From: Trichaptum fuscoviolaceum
Taxonomy: Eukaryota > Basidiomycota > Agaricomycetes > Hymenochaetales > Trichaptaceae
DNA length: 64,000 nt
Direction: 5' to 3'
NCBI GenBank assembly: GCA_910574455.1
Contig: CAJSYZ010000003.1
Location: 2,851,250 to 2,915,249 of the forward strand
A model generated the notes under the pieces. That model was not told the origin of the DNA. It made no database searches and was given only the letters and a program-made list of their open reading frames with translations. Positions 36,270-48,221 of the stretch are shown piece after piece. Numbering within the stretch: position 1 is the stretch's first letter; every line of letters begins with the position of its first letter. The translations under genes were made by a program, and so were the position numbers.

Positions 36270-36892
36270 GAGCAGGTCGATCTCTGGTGAGCTTCGGCTT
36301 TGACCCATCACCCCGCCACTGTATTCAAGCTCTTACTACCACCAACTTGCAGTGGCATTCGTTCTCTGAATATGCCGAGGAACAGCCTGCCAGCGAGGTA
36401 GAAGTGGCAAAATATAATCTGGTTCAGGATGCCGTGGTGTAGCTACTGAGGGACACTGATGCACTGATTTCTACTTATTGTCTTAAATTACTTGTGGAAA
36501 TGAAGTAATTCTGGAACCTCTTACGCACTTACACGCTTGAGTACTGCAAACCGACAGACAAAAAAGTCTGCTTATATGATTAAATGATGAATTACTTATG
36601 GAATGAACTACTTGAACCCCTTACACACTTATACACTTGAGCACTGCAATTCGAATGCCAGAAAAAAACTTCTGATATGCTTGAATGCTGAAGACTGAAT
36701 GCCTGAAGAGCTGATTTAAGTCGACGGCACTGATTTCAGCAGGCCCCTTCCTGAATAATGAAACCACATGCCTGAAATCAGTAAATCAGTAGAATTTCAC
36801 TTCCCAGGGCTTCAGTAAATTTCAGACCGTTTAAGTAACCTTAAGTGAAAAAGAAGATTCCCTGATGTTCAGTTGAATTCAAATCATGACAT
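36270..36892. other. Spacer with a diverged ~105-bp tandem duplication
   Basis: Two similar units lie at about 36488-36590 and 36591-36692. Both contain TTACTT.TGGAA, CCTCTTACGCACTTACACGCTTGAG-like sequence and a CTGAA end. The next 100 bases repeat CTGATTT and CCTGAAATCAGT words. No gene. Confidence 0.6.
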
Positions 36893-37249
36893 AAGCGCGG
36901 TATGATGGCTTTTATTGGACAAAAATAAATGGAAAGAGAAACTTCAATATTAATAAATGTAAACTTCACAAAATTCTTGAATTTTCTTGAATAATCATGC
37001 AATACCATGAACTTGCATGAAAATTCATGAAAATTCATGTTTAATCATGTTATATCATGGTGCAATCTTGATAACATCATGATGTACATTATGAGAAGGC
37101 CGTGATTTCCAGTATGTAAAATTATGTTTATTTTTTAAAAAATTCAAATTACCTATAGCAAAATTCATGATGTCATCATGATGCTACTAGTACCAGCACT
37201 GGCATCGGAATTTGGAATCTAATTCTGAGTTCGGCTGCATGCGGCGGCG

Positions 37250-38990
37250 ACGCGTATAATGCCGTTCCGCAATGCACGACCCCGAACACCACGGCATCGT
37301 GCATTGGAAGGTGTGTTGGATCTTGACCTCCCTATTGTGCGTGGATCTGAAGTGGCTTAGAAGCTATTGGGATGAGACCCTCTCACAACTGTCTTTTCAA
37401 AATGTAAGTTTCGGGTATTACATATATATTCATGACCATTCAATTCACATACCTTATGCCCAGGCTGCTCTTATAATTTTCGTCCTTGACACGACAATCG
37501 GTCTCGGCGTATGGTTGCCTTTCACCATTGAAAAGACGTCTGCACTCCTCTCGGTATGTCTTAGTATACAGAGAGATGATTTTTCTGTGCTCACAAGTTC
37601 TTGCTACTTGAACCTAATCGCTTACTGCATATATTGCACTTGCCCATAAATTTGATCAGATTTGCTACTGATCCAGTCATCGACTTTTGCCTTTTCGTTA
37701 TCAGCTATCTCTCGTATCGTTTCGTCGCTCTTTTCAGAAATCTATGATACCAGTTAGGATTAATGCCAGACTCATCTGCGGTTTTGTCACCTGCAGACTC
37801 ACTTCGAGCGAACGACACTTTCAGCGTAAACGTAAGAGTCTTTTCCCAACTATGTTTTCGCTCTGATTAATTTGCATCTTCAGTTGAAGGATATATTTGA
37901 ATCAGCCCTGAGGCTCACCACGACAGATGAAACGGCCATAAATCGTGGTATCGATCATGTTTCTAATTCACCAGTTGGCCGATTCCTGGAGCCCTATTTC
38001 ATCCGTCTGGGCACATTGGTTCGTCTGAATGTTGTGACCGCTAAAGCAACCTGGATCGAACTTGCAACGAAGAACGGTCCGCTGAACCGCTTCTTCGCAG
38101 TTGTCCTGGGTTATTTAATTGTTGCTTTGTTGGTGGCTTTATACTTGAACGTTCTGAATGTAGGCAACGTTCGGAATGCGGGCAGCGCAATCCGCAATGC
38201 AGTCCGGCAGTAACTCATTGTACTAAAGGTACCGGCAGATTTGTTCATTCGAAGGTCTGATATAATCACTCATGCGTTCAACAGGTCGCTGTATTCATCA
38301 TCATTGAATTGGTCATTTTCCCTCTCGGGTACGGTATCCTGCTAGATCTAGGCACTTTAAAGGTATTTCCAAACACAACTCTGCGATCAGGGGTTGTGCT
38401 TTCACTCACGCACCAGTGACAGCAGTATTTTATCATTGGATGCCAGTGGTGGGAACAATGTTCATGTACGCTCATAGGTCCCTCCTTTCCTCGCATTTAC
38501 TGACCTTCCTAATGGTATCAGTTCGCAGTTCTGCTCACGGGGTGCCGAAAAATGATCCGCCCTGGTTCCATGTGGTTTATAAAAGACCCACAGGACCAGA
38601 ATTTCCACCCTATCTGTGGTATACTAGATCGCCCAACATTGGTGCAACTAAATAAACTTGTGATTAGCGCAATGATATATTCTGTGGTCGTCGCATTGGG
38701 AATGGGGTGCTTGATATTCTGCTTGAGATTGTGGGGACGGCCGCTACTGCCTCGCAGATGGAAATAAGGTTAGTTGATCATTTCTAGTAAATTGGAGGAT
38801 TTAGATCTGAAGTCCATTTGAAAAATCACCCAGAGAACCTTTGTCTGATGTACCTATTAACCTCCTTGTCTTGCATCTCGTCATCCCTCCGAGGCAGAGA
38901 AAGCGAGGTGGAACGTGACCGAGGATTACACCATTGTCTACCACCCCCTCACTTCTGAAATGGGTTATCCTTGTGATCGGTGGCCACATT
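37250..38990 (+). pseudogene. Doa10/Ssm4 (MARCH6-like) ERAD ubiquitin ligase, internal fragment
   Basis: Exon-like blocks with intact GT-AG introns encode membrane segments of the Doa10 family. They read DLKWLRSYWDETLSQLSFQ, ALIIFVLDTTIGLGVWLPFT, DPVIDFCLFVISYLSYRFVA, GPLNRFFAVVLGYLIVALLV, LNVGNVRNAGSAIRNAVRQ, FIIIELVIFPLGYGILLDL, then MIRPGSMWFIKDPQDQNFHP and ILDRPTLVQLNKL. The block PGSMWFIKDPQDQNFHP is a strong family signature. The N-terminal RING-CH domain and the C-terminus are absent, and stops and frame breaks occur around 38400-38520. Doa10 is a polytopic ER/inner nuclear membrane E3 that marks misfolded proteins. Introns are retained, so the capture was from DNA rather than mRNA. 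Confidence 0.75.
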
Positions 38991-39083
38991 AGTCGTTGTC
39001 ATGGCGCTTGCACTTCCAATGCATCTGAGTCGAGCTGTATTCTGGTCCATCCTAGGGCAAGAAGTGCATGATGGATATTCCAT

Positions 39084-39410
39084 TCAAGCTATTGATGACT
39101 TTAATCTGCTATAGCAACACGTGCTGCAACACTCATTGCAGCAACGCGACGCGGCTGCGTGCAACCGCCACCCGATGTAGCCAGCCCTGTGAAGGTACTG
39201 CGAGAGTTGTGTCGTCTGGCCCGAGCCCGACTCTTCAATGACAATGACCACGGGGAGCTTCTGAATCGCCTCCAGTAGTTGGTCCTGGAGCTGATAGATT
39301 GGCAGAGTCATCCGCGTCTTGTCGATAGTCTGAGTGCGTTTTCTGCCTCTTCGATCTGCTGCCCTAGCAGGCGCTCTCAGGCTCAGGCTGGGGGTGTAAA
39401 TTTGTTTCCG
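39084..39410 (-). pseudogene. DEAH-box RNA helicase N-terminal fragment
   Basis: Reads LPIYQLQDQLLEAIQKLPVV, VIVIEESGSGQTTQLSQYLH, RAGYIGWRL. This corresponds to the start of the helicase core of Prp2/Prp16/Prp22-like spliceosomal ATPases. The Walker A is altered: the expected GETGSGKTTQ has become EESGSGQTTQ, so the ATP-binding Lys is Gln. The fragment ends soon after, with no DEAH box. It is a non-functional piece on the strand opposite the Doa10 fragment. Confidence 0.7.
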
Positions 39411-39689
39411 CACTCAATGTGTCCGATAGGACGAATTGGATCGCCCGGCTTTCGTCGAAGACATACTTCTACTAATAGTCGACAGGCTGCTCCTTGTCCA
39501 GAGTGCCGGTTCGGAAGGTGCTGTATTTTGTCTGCACCCATTTGTCGAGCATGATGGTTGAAAAGGTACTAACCCAAAGAGATAATTGCTAGCACCGTTG
39601 TCATACATGTAGAAGCTCTGCTAATTGCCGTAGTACAGAAGGGAAACACCGGGCTTGACCAAGCTTGTCACGAATGTTACAAGTACACT

Positions 39690-40440
39690 GAGTTGGGAAC
39701 CATTAATTACCGTACCAAGCTCGGCCAGCGGTAGACATCGAAGTTACTCGTGCCGAACATATGACGCGCGTCTGTCTTGCCCGACTGAGCAAACATTTCA
39801 TTCCACTCGTCGACAAAGCTCACGCCAGCATCATCAGCGACCTAGAAGTTACCGTCCATACCAAGGAAGCGCGAGAGGGAACGATATGTCGAGAAGTGGA
39901 ATGTGACGCCATCAAGACCGTTGATGCCCTTTGAACGGTGGAAGTACTGATTGTCGTCCGACGTCATGTTGTTGATCGCAGCCAAATCAGGGGGCCGCAA
40001 CATAGTCGGTGTTCGTTCACGGCCAAGATACAAAACTCCAGATGTGTTGCCACCGGCGGTAATGAAGAAGCTGTTCTTACTGACACTTGAAAAGTTGCAG
40101 CGCATGAGTGCGCAGTTGTTGTCCATTATCCAATGCACCCAATGTGACCTGTGTGCTCTTGTTGATACAAATGGCATCGATGTCGAGCGCCTTGATCACC
40201 ATGCATACAAATGTCTCGAGCGGCTTTGCCATCACTTGAGGATTCCTGGCACTCACTCAGACGATCTTGCACGAATGCAAACTTGGTCAGTTGACGCTGT
40301 CAATCCGGATGAACACCAAAAGCCTCCAGCTGACCATACAAGTTGAATTCTGATGCCATGCAACCGTTCGAGGTAGTGATATTGAGCTTGATCTCATCCG
40401 AGTAGTTCGAAAGCGCCAAATATAGTAAGATTGGGACAAA
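39690..40440 (-). pseudogene. Unidentified gene fragment within the TIR element
   Basis: The minus strand has exon-like blocks: NSFFITAGGNTSGVLYLGRE, DGVTFHFSTYRSLSRFLGMD, then (about 39840-39710) DAGVSFVDEWNEMFAQSGKT and HMFGTSNFDVYRWPSLV. Composition and conserved-looking aromatic/Gly pattern suggest a real protein, but I cannot name the family. Other frames between the blocks are broken. Confidence 0.4.
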
Positions 40441-40947
40441 CATGGTGTGCGGGGGATTCCCGGGCCGTACTTGTGCCGCTCGGCAGACTCAAAATTTGAT
40501 TTTGGTCGCATCATGATAACTTGAATTCATGAAGTGACGAAATAGAAATTTTGATATATATAAAATAAACTTGTAAACTCTCTGCTGATAAATGAAGCAA
40601 CCATGATGAAACCATGATGGTATCATGAATGTCCCTGAAGTTTCCCATATCCAGTTTTAGAATATCAGTTTTAGTGTTTATTTGTTATTTACCAATTTTG
40701 GCTAACTTCATGATGACTTCATGATCTATCATGAATAATCACGAAAATTCATAATCCCGTTATGGTGTGTTCATGATAAACCTTGATAAACCATGAAAAT
40801 CCATGAAAATCCATGATATGGATGTTCTTTCACATGATCTGAGTTCAAATGTAGTTTATTCTGTCCAATAAGGCCCACCAAAGCGCGGAAATGAGAGCAA
40901 GACTGGAGTGACTTCAGCATACAACGCTTGCATCTAAAGTATCCATA

Positions 40948-42240
40948 ATGATCTTACTTGAGGTGGGTTTGTTCTTAAGAGCCCAAAAATATCAATGCTA
41001 ATTACCAGAGCCATTAGGCCCACAATGTCATTATCCAAACAACACTCACAGAGAAGCTCGCGAAGTATGTCATTGTCGTCTCCAGCGATGTGCTGCGCGA
41101 TTCCTAGAGGCTGAGGGTTACTTGCAGGCCAACCTCTATAGACTTGCAATTCGTCGACTATGATGGCGTGCGGTTTCACCTCTCAACGCCTACATCAAAG
41201 ACCACGCTGCTCCTGTCTATGCACATTCGATGCTGGGACGACCTAGTGCAGTACGGGGCGGTGGAGGTGTTGCGTCGCGAATATGGCGCGTTGTGCTTGC
41301 CGCAGCCCGAGCCGGAGTACAGTGTCAGCCTAGAGATTGACCTGAATCAAGCACCCCCTGAAGGAGGTATGTGTTGCCGTTGGGTAGTTTGGATTCTCCA
41401 GAGAGATTGATGACGGGGATATTGCTGTTGGAACTAGAGGCTCGCGAACAATTCGTGAAATCACTTGCACTTCTGAAGCGCAACGCCCTTGCCGCGCCCT
41501 TCGAGCGTGCATTCAAGTCACAAAAGGAGCTGGAAAGCGGCAATGGCAACACCAATGGCGAGCTGATGCAGATTCACTACCGCGACGAGGAGGCGATCTA
41601 CATCCAGGCAGCATCTGATCGTGTCACTGTCTTCTTCTCGACTGTCTTCAGAGAGGAGACAGACAGGATATACGGCAAATTGTTCCTGCAGGTACGTTCT
41701 GGACACGCATTGTATCATACTGAAGATTAATTGACCTACTATGAAATAAGGAATTCGTTGATGCACGGCGATCAGCAGCGCTGCAACACGCTCCTCAAGT
41801 GCTGTACAACAGCCGAGATCCCCCGCTCGAACTGCGAAGTGTACCCGGTTTGAAAAACAGTGAAGAAATAGGTTATGTTACTTTCAGTACGCTAACCCTT
41901 TGCTGATCATATTATTCTGCGAAACATCATTCTGATTGGGCAAACTCAACAGTCCTTGGCCCCAGACACTTCAGCAAACCCGAACTTGCCTCCTCTACAA
42001 TCTCCCATATCCAGCTGTTCCGCGACTACCTTCACTATCACATCAAATGCTCCAAGGCATACATGCACTCGCGCATGCGCTATCGAGTGTCCGAGTTCCA
42101 GAAAGTCTTGAACAGAGCGAAGACGGAGGTAGCAACGACAACGACTGACCGAAAGACGGTTAGGTACGTGGTCGGGATATATTATTTAAGGATCATCGCT
42201 GACACGTCTCTTTAGCGGAAGGACGATGATATCGCGGTGA
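40948..42240 (+). CDS. ARPC2: Arp2/3 complex subunit 2 (p34-Arc)
   Basis: Seven exons (40948-40962, 41018-41064, 41128-41366, 41438-41691, 41751-41886, 41953-42163, 42216-42240) give 308 aa. The first exon encodes only MILLE, the invariant ARPC2 start. Family blocks are [133 protein letters not shown], and the end GRTMISR. p34 with p20 forms the core that binds the mother actin filament when Arp2/3 nucleates branches. In fungi it acts in cortical actin patches and endocytosis. It lies directly downstream of the TIR element, which may have displaced its promoter. One substitution is unusual: LGPRHF where LFPRHF is expected. Confidence 0.95.
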
Positions 42241-42670
42241 GAACGTCCAGTCCATATTCCTGCATTTCGAATAAACTTTGTCGGAGGGCTTCTCATACCT
42301 AATCAAAGATCGAAGGCTTAGATAGTGTAAATTTCCATCCTTTTTGTGAGAGTATAGTAACCGAATTCAGTTTGCTTCTACACATAACATTGCTTCCTTT
42401 TCACTTTATTTACGGTATCGGACACTAATATCAAGACAGCCCCGAACGTCACTATCGTATCGTATCATTGGCTTAACACGCTGCGAAATTAATTTTATAT
42501 ATTTCTCCTTCCTGCCCGCGGGACGGTTTCACTTAGCGTACACACACACCGCTCGTGATCATGATCAAGGAAAGCCGATTTATAGCTGCGAGAGGTTGGT
42601 GACGGGCCATGTGCTGTGAAAAGAAAGGACAAAGTGAGAAAACATCCCTTTTGAACGAATTTAAGACATA
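42241..42670. other. Convergent 3' spacer
   Basis: Spacer between the ends of ARPC2 and the dehydrogenase gene. It holds the 3' UTRs; no other feature is seen. Confidence 0.6.
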
Positions 42671-44718
42671 CTAGGACTGCTGCGACCGCTTGTAGCCATA
42701 TTTACGAATGTAATCGTCCAGTTCTTTCGGTCCCCGTGAGCCATATGGATACTGGAGGGGCTTAGGTGTTGGGCCGCTCTTTCCTTCTATCCAGTGCAAG
42801 ATCGGTGTGAAAATCTATGAATCACAAGCCATCAGCCTCAGCATATTTACACCACCTCCCGTCCTAGATCAACAGTACACACCTTCCATGCCACATCGAG
42901 CTCGTCATCGCGTACAAAATTCGAGTGGTCGCCCTTGAGGGAGTCGAGGATGAGGCTCTCGTACGCCTCCGGGATGAGCTGGTCGGAGAACCGCCGTTTG
43001 TACGTGAGGTCCATCTCGATCGGCACCGTGTTCGTGTTCAGCCCGGGCGTCTTAGTGTTGAGCTTGAGGTAGATGGACTCGCTGGGCTGGATGCGGATGA
43101 CAAGCTCGTTGCGCGAGATATCCTTGAAAATGCCCTGCGTGACGTCCTTGTACTGTATCCGGATCTCTACCTTTGCCTCGTTGAGCGCTGTCACGGATAG
43201 GATTCCTCAGCACCGGCATCAAACACGATCAACCTGGAGCGCACCTTTGCCGGCTTTGAGGATAAATGGCACACCCTCCCACCTCGGATTGTTGATCCAC
43301 AGCGTCGTCGCGGCGAACGTCGGGCACACCGAATTGTGCGGGACCGTCTCGTCGTCGAGGTAGCCCGGCTTCCCGTTCGCGGCGACGTACTGGCCTAGCA
43401 GTGTGTCTTCACGTGCAATTGGTGGGATCGCACGAAGAACTTTCACCTGAAACAAAATTGGGGTGGAGGATTAGCGTTTTTAGTTGGAGGTGATGAGGCT
43501 TCTCGCATAGATTAGATAACGAATGGGTTGTGGGGACAAGGGATGATCGATGCCGCACCTTCTCGTCACGAATGTCCTCGGCCGAGAACGACACCGGCCG
43601 CTCCATCGTCAGAATACTCAATACCTGCAGTAAGTCTGCGCATCGTTATTATATGCGCTGAATTTGGTAGATATTTAGGCAGAAAGAGAAAACTCACGGT
43701 TTTGGAGAATATCACGAATGATGCCGAATTCGTCGAAATAACCTCCCCGACCCTCGGTGCCGAACGGCTCCTTGAAGGTAATCTGCACGTTGCTGATCGA
43801 ATTTTTATCCCATCCAGCCGTCATCGCGACATTTGCAAAACGGAGCACCAGCAGGTTCTTCACCATCTCCTTGCCGAGATAATGGTCGATACGGAACGTC
43901 TCGTCCTCGGTCCAATGCTGCTTGAGCGACGAGAGCAGCTCGCGACATGACTGCGTGTCCTTTCCGAACGGCTTCTCGACGATGATCCTGTTCACGCCCG
44001 ACGCATAGCAATTCTCTTTTAGGTGCTGCGCGACCGGGATGAACACAGACGGCGGGAGGGCGAGATAGAACACGCGATTGCGGGATTTGCTCTGGTATTT
44101 GCTCTCGATCTCCTCGAGATGCTTGGTCAGGTTCTTGAATGCCTCCGGGTCCTCATATGAGCCGGAGATGTACGACGAGAACTTCTTGAACTCGTCGATC
44201 TTGGCTGCAATCTCCGGATCGTTGTTGCTGTTCTTGATGTACGACGTCTCGCGCTTGTGGAACTCGGCCTCGTCCATCTTCGTGCGCGCATAGCCGATGA
44301 TGTGCACGTCCTTGGGGAGGTAGCCCATGCGATACAGCCCGAAGAGCGCAGGGAACGTCTGTAACAACCCACCCCGAACACAATTGCAGGCGTAAAGGCA
44401 AATTATAGTCAGCTCAGCTCAGTTTACAAGAGAGTACAGATGAGTAGAGCCCGTGTCGCGCGCGACGGCCGATGTCGATGGGGGCCAGGCTCAACAATGT
44501 GCCGCCGCGCGCGCCGCGATTGCAACAAAAGGGAACCTATATGCGCACCTTTTTCTTCGCCAGGTCTCCGGACGCTCCGAGCACTGTCAACATCGATCAA
44601 ACACATCATTCAGCACGCATATCACCAACAGGTGAACGGGGGCGGCAGACGCACCGATGATGATGGTATCATCCTTGAGCTCCTGGTGCGACGGATCCGT
44701 GGACGGGGTGTTCGCCAT
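42671..44718 (-). CDS. ZWF1: Glucose-6-phosphate 1-dehydrogenase
   Basis: First step of the oxidative pentose phosphate pathway, giving NADPH and 6-phosphogluconolactone in the cytosol. The ATG at 44718 opens [20 protein letters not shown]. Exon 1 (44655-44718) and exon 2 (44549-44583) together build the NADP fold [20 protein letters not shown], which is completed by exon 3 from 44358. The active-site block is [20 protein letters not shown], with substrate-binding His and Lys. [55 protein letters not shown] and MDLTYKRRF follow across short introns. The C-terminus YGYKRSQQS ends with TAG at 42671. All catalytic residues are visible. Open frames on the plus strand here are shadows of its GC-rich codons. 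Confidence 0.96.
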
Positions 44719-45393
44719 CGCTATCGCTGCCTCTTGGACTGGTACTTTCTCGTGCTGCTCGTCGTGCTTTATATGCTGCTGCTCGCGGTGTCTGCGTGGG
44801 ATGCACGGGAAGCAGTGTGCGAGGGGGGCCAGAGCTGAGTGGGTAGGGTGGGCGGGCGGGGTGTGTGAGAAGGGTCAAGTTAAGAGGAAGGATAATGATG
44901 AAAGCTGAGTGATCCTGCTTTCTACTTAACAGTGACGTACCCTAGTATCTCGGCCCGAAACGGGAATTCCCACCCAGGATGGCCGGCCTATATTCCAATC
45001 CTCTCAGGGCAACCTGCCTTCCGTACAGTTTCCTCTCACATCATATACATAATTACACACTGTATGTAACGAAAATCCCGCAAATGAAGTAAAAGAACGA
45101 AAAGTATGCGAATATGAATCCTATCTACAACGTGATATCAATGCCTAGATACATATCTAAATCCTCCATCCCAATCCTCAACAAATCTCAAATCACACGT
45201 GTGCATGCAAGGGAAATCAAGAGATGCTACATCCGTCGGAAAACCACCTATAGATGCAAGTGTCGGAAACCATCATCAAGGCAGAAGGGAAAGAAAGTTG
45301 CAATCAGTCAATCACCCGCATCAACTCACACTTGCTGATGACCAAGGGAAAAAAAAACAGGAAAGAGCTATGTCCGGGACGTGGTCTCGTTAC
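44719..45393. other. Spacer upstream of the dehydrogenase gene
   Basis: Contains the dehydrogenase promoter (GC-rich up to about 44870) and the 3' UTR of the RING/LON gene. No gene is supported. Confidence 0.5.
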
Positions 45394-48221
45394 TCACCAA
45401 TTGCTGTTCAGCTGTTCGATCCAATACACGACCAGCTGCAGCCGGAGCCGCGCTGACTTGATGGGAAGCAACTTCGCCTTCTCATGCTCGTCAATCGGTA
45501 ACACCTGTGTAACCGCATCAATGGCCGCGTTCGAATTAGAGACCAAATAGTGTGGATTGAGGTGAGAAACCCGCGAGTGGATTCGATTCGCGGTCAGCGG
45601 TAGGCCGGCCAATCACGTTCGTGCAAGAGCCCGTGCAAATGAAGATATAGCCGAAAGCAGACACCCGGGTTCGGAAGAACGGTTGGGAAATGTTTCACAA
45701 AGTCCCATTGACGGCAGCGAAAAGTCAGGAAACAGTAAGCAGGCAAAGACTTGAGATAAGCAACCGGACGCACCAACGCCATCCAAAAGCTGAAACTGTA
45801 ATGGTCTGTCGGCATGGGCCCATACGTGTTGTGCAGCCGCTGCACGACCCAGGGCGCTGTGCCGTTCCGGAGCTGCTCGACGAACGCCTGGCAGATCGCG
45901 ACCAGCTCCTCGTTCGTCGGCTTCGTCAACGGGGTCGCACCCGGGAGTAAGCGTGCAGCAATCGCCGACGCGACGTGCGCATCGCCCTCGTCTTCCAGAT
46001 CACCCGGCACGTCGTCAATCCTAAACCAAGTTGAGGTATTTGATCACGATTATTCTTCTATTTACGCACCGCTCGATTCGCCCGACCATGTACCCATCCA
46101 ACGTGCCGCGCTCCAAGATTCTGAACCTGTGCGTACCCCAGGTCTCCACCACGCTCCTCCCATCCGGCAGCATCTGTACACTGCGTATCTCCAGCATCGT
46201 CCCATAATCGTTGCCCGGCGATCCGACGACCCGGGGCGGCATGATCATTCCAAAGCACGGGTTCCGGGACTCCAAGCAACGTCGCAGCATTAACCGGTAT
46301 CTAGTTAAAAGACAATTCAGCATCGCGGGAGCGGAATTACGAGATGCAATTGAAGTACCGGGGCTCGAAGAAATGCAGCAATGTCGGCATGTGCGGAAAA
46401 GACAGTTGACAGACGAAGATCGGCGTGTCTAATCTTGCATCGCGTTCCTCCGCTTCTATGGTCAATCTTCTCTCTTCATATATCTCCGGACACGCTGTCT
46501 TTACTTAAGTCGCACGATTTTAGCGACAATGAAAACAGCTAAGCAAGAAAGCAACTCACATATTGCTAGAATGACTTTATTGTACGGGTGATCTTGGAAA
46601 TAGGAGAATGGCGGCAGATTCTGCCTGCACAGTGGACATCGCGAGCCGTGGTCGAGTGATCGGTGGAGGCATTTCGCACAGAATGTCTGGATACGACAGT
46701 CAGGAATGTAAAAGACGAGCACAGGAACTCACGTACATGTTGACAGGGTGTCGTTACAGGCTGGTAGAGCAGCATGAAGCAGATCTCACATGTTAGACTC
46801 TCAACTAGCTCCTTGTTGAACCTTTCTGCGCGATCCTCTTGTCGCGAGCACCACGGTCGCGTTCGTGCGTCGTGAGTGTCACCAAGACGACCTGGAGGAG
46901 ACTGGACGTTGGTTGGCTCGTCCCTACGTCGACGTTTTCGCGGTCGATCGTGGTTCGAGCGGTGAGGACGTCGGTGATTGCTGGGCCCAGCACCCGAAGA
47001 CGAAGAGGGTAAGGCGAGTGAAGATGGATTTACAGTCGGAGTAGTGTCTTCTTGTTCTTCCTCCTCTGTTTCCTCGTCGTCTGTGTTCCCGTCCACCGGT
47101 GCACGTGTCCCTCTTCCTTCCTCTTCTCCTTCGGCGATATTCCAGCTCTCTCTCTCCGCGCGGTCGAGTAACGCGAGGACCCGACCTACGGATACGTCTA
47201 CCCTTGGGTTCGCTATCGTTATCCTCGCTGGAGGTTCCGTGTTCGTGGGTGTGTTGACGATGGGCGGGTAGTACGCGACGGTCGACTCGGGCGGGATGTT
47301 GATCTGTGGAACGCTCGGTCGTGTGAGTTGCCGGCAGAATGGAATCGGACAGGTAGGGACGACGGGAATGGAGGACGGGTCAGCGGAGCCGGCAGCACTG
47401 GCTCCAGCGCCGGCGGTGGAGGTGGTGGCGGAATGGCGGGCACGAATGACAGCAGGGAGGAGTCTGCTGAGCGCTGAAGAGGATGGCGTCGGTGAGGATG
47501 GAGGGGGAGGAGGCTCGTCGGCGGGGTCTGACCGGACATGGTGGGCACAAACGGTGTGTCCGCAGTGAAGGGTGATGGGGGAAACAAAGAGGGTGGGCGG
47601 ATCGCAGGCAGCACACTGGAGGAGCGGGCCGTACGTCTGCATTGGGTCGAATATTTCTCCGTCATCGTCCCCGGGCGTATCCAGAGCGTCTGGAGTGTCG
47701 AGTGTACGTGCGCTGGAGCTTGCAGACATTGTAGAATAGGGTAGAGCGGGGTTAGAACGAGGCGCAGCAGTGGACTGTGAGTAGCTGGGAGTGTTGCGAG
47801 CGAGTGTGTTAGAGCTAGAGGTAGGAGGTGTAGGTGCCAGAGACCCAGAGTTAGAGAGGGAGAGTATATGTGATGCACTGGCTGTCGATGTCGAGTCTGC
47901 ATTCGATGGGCAGCCAGCGTCGTGGACTGGTCGTTGCTCGCGATCCAACGCAACGTCGGGCGGGGTATCGGAGCAAGTGATGTTTAACGCAGACGACGGC
48001 GAGAGGGTTACTTGAGGGGGGGCGATGTGTGCGGCGGGGCAAGGATGAGGAGACTCTGCCAATCCAAGCTGTGGAGATGGCTGGGGGAGACTGGGATCAG
48101 CATCGACGACCGACTCTGGCACTCGCACGTCTCCTGGCCACCGATCCGTTGCCGAGTCCTGTCTGGCGCCTGTCCACGCCCGTTCTCCTTCTCTCCTTTC
48201 GCTTTCCTCTCTGTCGTCCAT
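45394..48221 (-). CDS. RING finger plus LON-substrate-binding domain protein (LONRF-like)
   Basis: ATG at 48221 (MDDREESERREGERAWTGAR) opens a long Ser/Pro-rich, disordered N-terminus. A first zinc-finger-like block, CAACDPPTLFVSPITLHCGH followed by TVCAHH, lies near residue 200. The acidic/basic spacer has an NLS-like RPRKRRRR. The canonical RING is CEICFMLLYQPVTTPCQH, interrupted by an intron, then TFCAKCLHRSLDHGSRCPLC. The LON N-terminal domain follows: DTPIFVCQLSFPHMPTLLHF, FEPRYRLMLRRCLES, then TMLEIRSVQMLPDGRSVVET. It ends VYWIEQLNSNW with TGA at 45394. RING plus LON architecture is shared with animal LONRF1-3, which act as E3 ubiquitin ligases. Target unknown. Upstream frame without ATG to 48425 is not used. 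It is divergent to the Stb6-like gene, with 733 bp between starts. Confidence 0.88.

Larger units (their letters stand above)
36893..40888. mobile_element. TIR element of 3980 bp (36901-40880) with 8-bp duplication, carrying host gene fragments
   Basis: AAGCGCGG occurs at 36893-36900 and again at 40881-40888. Just inside are imperfect inverted termini: TATGATGGCTTTTATTGGACA on the left and, inverted, TGGTGGGCCTTATTGGACA on the right. Both ends then carry AT-rich subterminal tracts full of CATGA/TCATG words (36960-37190 and 40510-40830). An 8-bp duplication is typical of hAT and KDZ (Zisupton-like) transposons. No transposase was found inside. The middle holds intron-bearing pieces of a Doa10 gene (plus), a DEAH helicase (minus) and an unidentified gene (minus). 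The right end lies 60 bp upstream of the ARPC2 start codon. Confidence 0.7.

Noticed and set aside
37000..37110. CRISPR-like array in the CATGA-rich tract
   Set aside because: Words are short and irregularly spaced, without spacer/repeat periodicity, and the genome is eukaryotic.
42847..44660. Plus-strand open frames over the dehydrogenase gene
   Set aside because: They mirror the GC-rich codons of the minus-strand enzyme, whose motifs and splice sites are unambiguous.
47219..47953. 244-codon minus frame and several plus frames over the RING-LON gene
   Set aside because: Shadow frames of the Ser/Pro-rich N-terminus; no start context or domain.
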